Shown here: piece by piece, positions 1 through 4,682 of the stretch | Layout: each line of letters begins with the position of its first letter | Position numbering within the stretch: the stretch's first letter is position 1 | Assembly: GCA_001797745.1 (NCBI GenBank) | Contig: MGQF01000008.1 | Location: 1-8,265 of the forward strand | Direction: 5' to 3' | DNA from: Deltaproteobacteria bacterium RBG_13_52_11 | Lineage (GTDB): Bacteria; Desulfobacterota; B13-G15; RBG-16-54-18 | Length of the DNA stretch: 8,265 nt | Made by a program: the position numbers and the translations under genes | The notes under the pieces: model-generated | Seen by the model: only the letters and a program-made list of their open reading frames with translations | Database searches by the model: none | What the model was told of the DNA's origin: nothing

Positions 1-34
1 ACCCCTCCTTTTTACGGAGGAATGTAATACTGGA

Positions 35-90
35 GTCCACTTTTCAAGGATTAACGGTCCAGTTTTCAAACAAAAACAGTCCACTTTTCA
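35..90. repeat. Three tandem 12-bp repeats at 22-bp period, IS21-like end
   Basis: The 12-mer GTCCASTTTTCA occurs at 35-46, 57-68 and 79-90, so each copy starts exactly 22 bp after the previous one. The middle copy has G where the outer two have C. Spaced multiple terminal repeats of this sort, often with a 'gtccactttt' core, are typical of IS21-family (istA/istB) element ends. No transposase reading frame is visible, so this would be an element edge continuing to the left, or a remnant. The alternative is a cluster of operator sites in front of the promoter at 119-147. Confidence 0.45.
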
Positions 91-118
91 GTCGTAAGCA
101 ACACTCCCAAAAAAAGCA

Positions 119-147
119 TTGACAACATAAGACGAACCTGGTATATG
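119..147 (+). promoter_or_regulatory. Sigma-70-type promoter candidate
   Basis: TTGACA at 119-124 is followed after 17 bp by TATATG at 142-147. Transcription would start near 154, run into the hairpin at 172-206, and then reach the cysteine-rich protein gene at 237 if it reads through. The hairpin would then act as an attenuator, or would limit the product to an RNA of about 50 nt. A perfect TATAAT at 206-211, without a good -35, is an alternative start point just ahead of that gene's ribosome binding site. Confidence 0.45.
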
Positions 148-171
148 ACATCTCTTCTCACAGCCAAGGCG

Positions 172-206
172 AACCCGCTTTAAGTGGTTCTGAGGCGGGT
201 TTTTTT
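172..206 (+). terminator. Rho-independent terminator or attenuator
   Basis: AACCCGC at 172-178 pairs perfectly with GCGGGTT at 195-201, and the T run continues to 206. The loop is long, about 16 nt. It lies between the promoter-like site at 119-147 and the gene at 237, so it either ends a transcript arriving from the left or attenuates the downstream gene. Confidence 0.65.
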
Positions 207-222
207 ATAATTTATATCAGGA

Positions 223-230
223 GGGAGGTG
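223..230 (+). promoter_or_regulatory. Ribosome binding site that sets the start at 237
   Basis: GGGAGGTG at 223-230 lies 6 nt before ATG 237. The upstream in-frame GTG at 228 is part of this Shine-Dalgarno sequence and has only 3 nt between it and the AGGAGG at 219-224, so ATG 237 is the better start. Confidence 0.6.
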
Positions 231-236
231 ATTAGC

Positions 237-524
237 ATGGTTTGTCAAACTGTAAAGGCTGGGGCGGAGTGTGTCTTCATGGGGAAAAAAGGGTGTACCT
301 ACAACGGAGGGAAGTGCCATCCTGTAGTGGAGCAGTGTCAGGGTTGCGACCGTGTCGTTGCATATCCCACAGGCCCCTATTGCAATAGCTACAGCGAACC
401 CCGACTGAAGTGGGTCAATGGCTCCTGCAACTTTGCCACTCATATAAAGAAGGTACAAAATAACACCAGTACAAAGAAGCTCAATCCCCTGAAGGCCTCC
501 AAGCGGAATAGCGCTCGAAGCTAA
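237..524 (+). CDS. PxxKW family cysteine-rich protein
   Basis: This is a 95-residue soluble protein with eight cysteines, at residues 3, 12, 20, 27, 34, 37, 49 and 64, all in the first two thirds. It begins MVCQTVKAGAEC and has the signature P-x-x-K-W as PRLKW (55-59), followed by a GSCNFATH segment (62-69). The tail is basic and ends in NPLKASKRNSARS. This pattern matches the small PxxKW cysteine-rich family that I know mainly from Deltaproteobacteria. Its function is not established; the cysteine spacing suggests metal or Fe-S binding, which is inference only. There is no signal peptide or membrane segment. It sits alone between two hairpin terminators, so it is probably monocistronic. Confidence 0.85.
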   Translation: MVCQTVKAGAECVFMGKKGCTYNGGKCHPVVEQCQGCDRVVAYPTGPYCNSYSEPRLKWVNGSCNFATHIKKVQNNTSTKKLNPLKASKRNSARS

Positions 525-554
525 CACGAAGGAGGGGTTATGCACCGCAGAAAA

Positions 555-591
555 GCGGGGATCATCTGATGATGAACCCCGCGTTTTTTTT
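555..591 (+). terminator. Strong Rho-independent terminator of the cysteine-rich gene
   Basis: GCGGGG (555-560) pairs with CCCCGC (577-582). The stem is extended inward by TCATC (562-566) with GATGA (571-575) across one A/A mismatch, leaving a short loop. A run of eight T (584-591) follows. It ends the transcript about 30 bp after the stop codon at 524 and isolates it from the tRNA gene. Confidence 0.9.
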
Positions 592-595
592 GGTA

Positions 596-625
596 TTGAC
601 AAGAAAGAAAGGAATAATCTATTGT
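596..625 (+). promoter_or_regulatory. Promoter of the tRNA-Gly gene
   Basis: TTGACA at 596-601 is followed after 18 bp by TATTGT at 620-625. Transcription would begin near 632, only a few nucleotides before the mature tRNA 5' end at 635, which suits a stable-RNA gene. Confidence 0.6.
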
Positions 626-634
626 TATTACTAG

Positions 635-710
635 GCGGGCATAGCTCAGCTGGTAGAGCACAAGCTTCCCAAGCTTGGGGTCGCGGGTTCGAACCCCGTT
701 GCCCGCTCCA
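635..710 (+). tRNA. tRNA-Gly (anticodon CCC)
   Basis: A full cloverleaf can be folded. The acceptor is GCGGGCA (635-641) with TGCCCGC (700-706). The D stem is GCTC/GAGC. The anticodon stem is CAAGC (661-665) with GCTTG (673-677), and the loop TTCCCAA places anticodon CCC at 668-670. The T stem is GCGGG (683-687) with CCCGT (695-699), around the loop TTCGAAC. The 3' CCA is encoded (708-710) and U73-equivalent T is at 707. Anticodon CCC reads GGG glycine codons. I see no copy of the 3' end elsewhere in the window that would indicate an integrated element. Confidence 0.96.
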
Positions 711-738
711 AAATTGACAATAGAATAGATTAGTTATA

Positions 739-775
739 AAGGCTTAGGTTATCTACCCTAAGCCTTATTCTTTTT
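739..775 (+). terminator. Terminator of the tRNA-Gly gene
   Basis: AAGGCTTAGG (739-748) pairs perfectly with CCTAAGCCTT (757-766) around an 8-nt loop, and a T-rich tract ATTCTTTTT follows. It lies about 30 bp past the tRNA 3' end. Confidence 0.85.
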
Positions 776-1030
776 GCCCCTCTAGATCATCTGAGATAAA
801 AACAGCGTTCATCAACCTACTCCATCTTCCGTTCATTTCAAGCCCTGCACCTCTTGCAAAATAGATACCTCAAAGCAAGTTCAAATACATCTGGAGACCA
901 ATCGGTTCTTAACAATCTGAGTAACGTAGATTAAAATAAGTATAGTTTTAAATTTTCCAAAAATTTGGTATTATGTATCAAATGAGTGAAAGCATCTTTA
1001 CATTTTAATGAGAATTAAGAGGGGGGGACC
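776..1030. other. Gene-free AT-rich stretch before the PilZ gene
   Basis: I see no gene, RNA or mobile element here. Near the right end, TATTAT at 969-974 could be a -10 element for the PilZ gene, with a poor -35 (TTTTAA, 946-951). The palindrome CCAAA-AA-TTTGG (957-968) abuts that -10 and could be an operator. The Shine-Dalgarno region is a run of seven G (1021-1027) just before ATG 1031. Confidence 0.3.
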
Positions 1031-1648
1031 ATGTCTAATCGGCGCAAATCTAAGAGGTTAGCAATTGCTGTACCCTTGCGTATCAAGTTACTCGGTATTA
1101 GCAAACATCCCCAGGCAATCGTGGCAGTCACGAGAAATATCTGCTCTGTGGGCATATCAACGGAACTTCAGGTAACCTTAAGTAACGGGGTTTTTTTTAT
1201 CAAGGAGGGGGACGACTCGGTAAACTTGATTCCGTACCTCGTGCTGGAAAACAAGGAGGTAGAATTGGAAATAACTATACCTCCACACAAAGAAAAAATC
1301 AGGGCGAGGGGAAAGATTATCTGGTATGACTTTTCCTCACGGGAGGCCTTATATTATTTTGGAGCAGGTATTTTCCTCAAAGACATGGAAGTCGAAGATA
1401 GGAAAAGATGGGAAGAATTCGCACGGAAGAGCGCGTTGGAGACGGGTAAGATATGGCACCACATACAGATCGCCGGCACTTTTACTTTTGGTGCCGGAGT
1501 TGTCATTTTTCTAGCTGGTTTTTTGAGCGAATTAGTAACAACTGCGAAGATCGGGATATTTTTGTCCCTTATAGGTCTCATTGGCTTTGTAATAGCGTGG
1601 TGGCAGCACCGTAGTTTTATGCTCCTCAAGAAGTTTAAATTATTCTGA
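1031..1648 (+). CDS. PilZ domain protein with C-terminal membrane hairpin
   Basis: This is a 205-residue protein with an N-terminal PilZ domain (about 1-130). PilZ domains bind the second messenger cyclic di-GMP. The arginine motif RxxxR is seen as R5-KSK-R9. The second motif, usually D/NxSxxG, is read as N36-I-C38-S-V-G41, with Cys in place of the usual Ser. After a basic and acidic helix-like stretch (118-140) come two hydrophobic segments (about 146-166 and 172-191) and a basic tail, so the PilZ domain probably faces the cytoplasm and is tethered to the inner membrane. The start ATG follows a purine/G tract. The next gene lies 60 bp downstream on the same strand, so the two could share a transcript. 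The specific output (motility, polysaccharide, secretion) cannot be told from the sequence. Confidence 0.8.
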   Translation: MSNRRKSKRLAIAVPLRIKLLGISKHPQAIVAVTRNICSVGISTELQVTLSNGVFFIKEGDDSVNLIPYLVLENKEVELEITIPPHKEKIRARGKIIWYDFSSREALYYFGAGIFLKDMEVEDRKRWEEFARKSALETGKIWHHIQIAGTFTFGAGVVIFLAGFLSELVTTAKIGIFLSLIGLIGFVIAWWQHRSFMLLKKFKLF

Positions 1649-1708
1649 TCAACACCTTTACTAGGTTCTCCAGCTGTAAAGCAAGGGAAATAAAAAGGAG
1701 AGCGTGTT

Positions 1709-2560
1709 ATGATAAAGAAAATGATTACCCTGGCATTTGTATTCATGCTCTGTCTTATCATTACACCAGCCTCTTCCCAACAAATCAAGGCAAAGACGGA
1801 AGATGGAAAGGAAGTTATTCTCTATCCCGATGGTACGTGGCAATATGCAAAAACTGAACAAACTCAGCCTCCATCTTCAAGCATCAACCCTCAACCGTCA
1901 AAAAAATTAATAAAGGGGAAACGGGGTACCTACGGAATATGGATTGATGAAAACAGATGGAGAATTTCGGAGGTCACGTGCGATCAAGCGGCAGAATTTT
2001 GCTTTGCACATACAGCAGGGGACGCCTACGCCGTGATTATTGATGAAACAATTGAAATGCCTTTGGAGGCGTTAAAAAACGCCGCCCTTGAAAACACAAA
2101 AAAAGCTGCCGCTGATGCACAAATAACATTTGAAGAAAAAAGAACCATTAATAATAATGAAGTACTTTATATGAAAATGAAAGGAACGGTACAATCAAAA
2201 CCATTCACTTATTCAGGTTACTATTATGCGGGTAAAGGTGAAACAATTCAGCTTATTACATATACCGCACAAGATCTCCATGATAAATTTGAATATGATT
2301 TTATTGATTTTTTGAACGGCTTTGAGGTTTATACACCAACCCAACAGGAAATAAGTTTTGCTGATGGCGGCAAATATATAGGTAATATCCTCAACGGCAA
2401 GATGCACGGGCAAGGAACGTATATATGGCCCAACGGGGACAAGTACATCGGTGAATTTGCTGACAACAGGGCAACAGGTGGCTGGTTTTACAAGTCAGAT
2501 GGTCGCAAGGCATGGTGTCACCAAGACGAAACGGGGATATGGGTCATTAAAAAAGACTAA
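1709..2560 (+). CDS. Exported protein with DGTW segment and MORN repeats
   Basis: This is a 283-residue protein with a clear signal peptide: KK at 3-4, a hydrophobic core at about 6-20, and a probable cleavage after ASS (21-23), giving a periplasmic or exported product. The mature N terminus has EDGKEVILYPDGTWQY (31-46), a short motif found in several secreted proteins of unknown function. A Pro/Ser/Gln linker follows (52-65). The middle (about 80-208) is unassigned; its alternating pattern and ending FLNGFEV recall small PsbP/DUF1795-like domains, at low confidence. The C terminus has two MORN-type repeats: YIGNILNGKMHGQGTYIWPNG (read in two parts, 223-230 and 231-243) and YIGEFADNRATGGWFY (246-261). 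MORN repeats usually act as structural or binding modules. AAGGAGAG at 1695-1702 supports the ATG at 1709. Codon use is visibly AT-rich. I do not assign a function. Confidence 0.75.
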   Translation: MIKKMITLAFVFMLCLIITPASSQQIKAKTEDGKEVILYPDGTWQYAKTEQTQPPSSSINPQPSKKLIKGKRGTYGIWIDENRWRISEVTCDQAAEFCFAHTAGDAYAVIIDETIEMPLEALKNAALENTKKAAADAQITFEEKRTINNNEVLYMKMKGTVQSKPFTYSGYYYAGKGETIQLITYTAQDLHDKFEYDFIDFLNGFEVYTPTQQEISFADGGKYIGNILNGKMHGQGTYIWPNGDKYIGEFADNRATGGWFYKSDGRKAWCHQDETGIWVIKKD

Positions 2561-2673
2561 TAAACAGAAATTGTCCTTTTTTTTGTTTTTAACGATCCAA
2601 AATTAATAACTATTTTCTAGGGTAGCGTTACCATATGATGAAGTTACACCATAATAAACGATAAAAATTTTAA

Positions 2674-2702
2674 TTGACAATACTTAAAGATTAAACTATC
2701 GT
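2674..2702 (+). promoter_or_regulatory. Promoter candidate inside an inverted repeat
   Basis: TTGACA at 2674-2679 is followed after 17 bp by TATCGT at 2697-2702. The -10 overlaps the right arm of the 7-bp inverted repeat (2657-2663 and 2697-2703), so a dimeric regulator binding both arms would cover the promoter. A transcript would start near 2709. Confidence 0.4.
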
Positions 2703-2708
2703 TAAATT

Positions 2709-2820
2709 TAAATAATAAAAAATAGATTCCTGAAAACGAGCATGAGAAGAGGTCTACAGAAGTACCTTGATTCCTAGCCTCTCAGGGTAACACTCTACGC
2801 CTTGAGAGGCTCTTGTTTCT
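2709..2820 (+). ncRNA. Candidate small RNA or leader RNA
   Basis: The segment runs from the inferred start after the promoter at 2674-2702 to the hairpin terminator ending near 2820, about 110 nt with no convincing reading frame. It may be an independent small RNA, or a terminated leader controlling the response regulator gene that begins about 95 bp later. I recognise no known RNA family. The heptamer GATTCCT occurs twice in it (near 2725 and 2769). Confidence 0.25.
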
Positions 2821-2825
2821 TTACT
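2776..2825 (+). terminator. 12-bp hairpin terminator upstream of the regulator gene
   Basis: AGCCTCTCAGGG (2776-2787) pairs along its whole length with CCTTGAGAGGCT (2800-2811), with a single G-T pair, around a 12-nt loop. The T-rich tract CTTGTTTCTTT follows, with some interruptions. It is about 215 bp beyond the previous gene, far for that gene's own terminator. Confidence 0.65.
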
Positions 2826-2914
2826 TACTTCTCCTAAGATAAGGATAAACTTTGCCTCAGTAGCACTATGGAGGGCTTTCCGAGAGACATCTCCATGCGT
2901 GATGAACGCGTTGT

Positions 2915-3664
2915 ATGAATAGTGCGCAGACTATGGGGAAAAGACATACGATATTACTCATAGATTCTGATGCTGGAGAATACTACCAGAACCTTGTTGC
3001 CAAAGCACGAGACTGTCGCGTAATCGTTGAAAAAAGCAAACAAAAGGCATGTGAGTTTTTCTTTCGCAATAATGTCGATCTTGTGCTTCTCGACCATACA
3101 CCTGATGATCCCTGCACGGACCTGCTTCAAGTCTTGAGGTTTGTCGCCCCTTCAGTACCTGTTATCATCATGACCGCTTACGGTTCAGAGGAGTTGGCAA
3201 TTACCGTATTCAGAAACGGAGCGAGCGATTATCTTAAGAAGCCTCACAACACAAAAGAATTGAGGCATAGTATCGAAGTTGCTATAGGCAGAAAATATGG
3301 ATTGGATAGGGAAGCTTTCAACCAATCACTGGATGGTATGAGCAGGGCTATCCGGTATATCAATGGGAATTACTGTCTGCCCCTGAGACTTGCTCACATT
3401 GCCCGCGAGGCTGGCATGAGCGTTTCTTGTCTTGAGCGGACATTTAAAAAGACGCTGGGCGTAACATATTCAAGGTATCTGAATAAGGTTCGGATCGCCC
3501 GGGCGATACAGATACTAGAAGAGGGGGCTGAATTTTCGATAGGTGAAATAGCCTTCGCCTGCGGTTTTACCAATCAATATCACTTTGCCAGAATGTTTAA
3601 AAAGATGACAAAAACTTGTCCAAGAGATTTTAAAAAGGCCTTGATAGAAAACAGACTCCACTAA
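2915..3664 (+). CDS. Response regulator with AraC-type DNA-binding domain
   Basis: This is a 249-residue transcription factor. The receiver domain (about 10-128) has the acidic residues D17 and D19, the phospho-acceptor D60 in LVLLDHTPDD, T87 in IIMTAYG and K109 in the LKKP motif, so it looks competent for phosphorylation. An AraC/XylS helix-turn-helix domain (about 140-245) follows, with two helix-turn-helix units around LAHIAREAGMSVSCLERTFK and IGEIAFACGFTNQYHFARMF, and the typical ending CPRDFKK. No sensor kinase gene is in the window, so it is an orphan here. No good ribosome binding site precedes ATG 2915; ATG 2933 (residue 7) is an alternative start. A 16-codon frame overlaps the start as ATGA and could couple translation. 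It lies directly upstream of the protease pair and may control it, which is inference. Confidence 0.85.
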   Translation: MNSAQTMGKRHTILLIDSDAGEYYQNLVAKARDCRVIVEKSKQKACEFFFRNNVDLVLLDHTPDDPCTDLLQVLRFVAPSVPVIIMTAYGSEELAITVFRNGASDYLKKPHNTKELRHSIEVAIGRKYGLDREAFNQSLDGMSRAIRYINGNYCLPLRLAHIAREAGMSVSCLERTFKKTLGVTYSRYLNKVRIARAIQILEEGAEFSIGEIAFACGFTNQYHFARMFKKMTKTCPRDFKKALIENRLH

Positions 3665-3699
3665 AACCACCCGCCCTCACTTCGATCCTCACTCTAAAT

Positions 3700-3736
3700 A
3701 AGCAAAAAAGATCAAAAAAAAAGCAAAAAAGGTCAA
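3700..3736 (+). repeat. 21-bp-spaced A-tract direct repeat before the protease pair
   Basis: AAGCAAAAAAGATCAA (3700-3715) and AAGCAAAAAAGGTCAA (3721-3736) differ at one base and start exactly 21 bp apart, two helical turns. In-phase A tracts bend DNA and can serve as an upstream promoter element. A -10-like TATAAG lies at 3765-3770 without a convincing -35. The pair could instead be a tandem binding site for the regulator encoded just upstream. Confidence 0.45.
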
Positions 3737-3812
3737 GACTTTAATCCCTTAAAATGATAGGGGATATAAGCATGATGTAACCTTGATTGAAATAATTTTA
3801 GGGAGGTAACGA

Positions 3813-4649
3813 ATGGCAAAAGGGAGAGCATTGACCATAGGACTTAATTCGGTTGATCCAAGGCATTATGGCGGCTGGTCAGGAGAGTTGAATGCCTGCG
3901 AGGCAGATGCCCAGGATATGGCTGAGATAGCCAAATCCAAAAAATTCAGCGTAAAGACATTACTGACAAAAGCAGCCACCCGCGTAAAACTAATGGCTGA
4001 TATCTCAAGGGCAGCCAGGGCATTAAAGCCAGGTGATATCTTTATGTTGAGCTATTCCGGTCACGGTGGGCAGGTACCGGATATTAACAATGACGAACCA
4101 GACGCCCAGGATGAAACCTGGTGCCTCTATGACGGCGAGCTGGTGGATGATGAGATCTACGCCCACCTCGGAAAATTTGCGCAGGGTGTCCGCATCTTGG
4201 TCTTTTCCGATAGCTGCCACAGCGGCACGGTGGTGAAGCTGGCCTATTACCAGGGGACAACAGCAGCGCGGGGTTCAGGACTCAGCGCTCAGCAGGTGAG
4301 ATACCGCTTCATGCCGCCGGATGTAGCATTACGCACCTACCGAGACAATAAAAACTTCTATGACAAGATACTGAGAGATAAGAAGATAAAAGACTCCATA
4401 GAAGCAGTCAAGGCCTCGGTGTTATTGATATCAGGGTGCCAGGACAATCAGCTATCGGCAGATGGGGATTTTAACGGCCTGTTTACCTCTCAGCTGTTGC
4501 GGGTATGGAAGAACGGGGCCTTCAGGGGCGATTATAGGAGATTCCACAAAGAGATCCTTCGCCTCATGCCACCGGATCAAACGCCCAATTATTTTCGGGC
4601 CGGCACAATCGACAAGAAGTTTGAAGCACAGACACCGTTTACCATCTGA
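3813..4649 (+). CDS. Caspase-family (metacaspase-like) cysteine peptidase
   Basis: This is a 278-residue protein made up almost wholly of a clan CD caspase-like (C14) domain. It starts RALTIGLNSVDP (5-16). The first catalytic motif is LSYSGHGG, with His84. An acidic stretch DNNDEPDAQDETWCLYD-like segment follows (90-107; read as DINNDEPDAQDETWCLYD), ending in DDEI (112-115), as in bacterial metacaspases. The catalytic Cys is C135 in FSDSCHSG. SGCQDNQLSADGDFNGLFT (207-225) corresponds to the substrate-pocket region, whose Asp (D211) in metacaspases favours Arg/Lys at P1. No signal peptide, transmembrane segment or fused effector domain is seen, so it is probably cytoplasmic. GGGAGGT at 3801-3807 supports the ATG. 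It is followed 33 bp later by a papain-like peptidase gene on the same strand. Substrate and role are unknown; proteolytic regulation, stress response or cell death are possibilities, not demonstrated. Confidence 0.88.
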   Translation: MAKGRALTIGLNSVDPRHYGGWSGELNACEADAQDMAEIAKSKKFSVKTLLTKAATRVKLMADISRAARALKPGDIFMLSYSGHGGQVPDINNDEPDAQDETWCLYDGELVDDEIYAHLGKFAQGVRILVFSDSCHSGTVVKLAYYQGTTAARGSGLSAQQVRYRFMPPDVALRTYRDNKNFYDKILRDKKIKDSIEAVKASVLLISGCQDNQLSADGDFNGLFTSQLLRVWKNGAFRGDYRRFHKEILRLMPPDQTPNYFRAGTIDKKFEAQTPFTI

Positions 4650-4669
4650 ACACAATGGGAAAGTAATAT

Positions 4670-4675
4670 GGAGGT
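4670..4675 (+). promoter_or_regulatory. Ribosome binding site that sets the start at 4683
   Basis: GGAGGT at 4670-4675 lies 7 nt before ATG 4683. The in-frame ATG at 4668 overlaps this site and has no Shine-Dalgarno of its own, so the protein should begin MSGTTIKRG. Confidence 0.75.
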
Positions 4676-4682
4676 AAAGACC

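Larger units (their letters stand above)
2561..2914. other. 354-bp AT-rich intergenic region with RNA-like signals
   Basis: No protein gene of normal size is visible. A T tract at 2577-2590 with only a weak A/T hairpin may end the MORN gene transcript. AACGATA (2657-2663) and TATCGTT (2697-2703) form a 7-bp inverted repeat with centres 40 bp apart, flanking a TTGACA at 2674. A 12-bp hairpin terminator lies at 2776-2811. A 16-codon frame from ATG 2868 ends in TGA 2916-2918, overlapping the next start codon as ATGA, but it has no clear ribosome binding site. Confidence 0.4.

Noticed and set aside
180..602. 140-codon open frame on the - strand
   Set aside because: It is antisense to the PxxKW cysteine-rich gene and both terminators and has no recognisable domain; the + strand gene has a clear ribosome binding site and family motifs.
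635..710. tRNA-Gly as an integration site for a genomic island
   Set aside because: No repeat of the tRNA 3' end and no integrase gene are present in the window.
714..740. TTGACA at 714-719 as a promoter after the tRNA
   Set aside because: The best -10 match is only 14-15 bp away and runs into the terminator stem at 739, so it would yield almost no transcript.
1354..1788. 144-codon open frame on the - strand
   Set aside because: It is opposite the PilZ gene and the start of the MORN protein gene and shows no domain or ribosome binding site.
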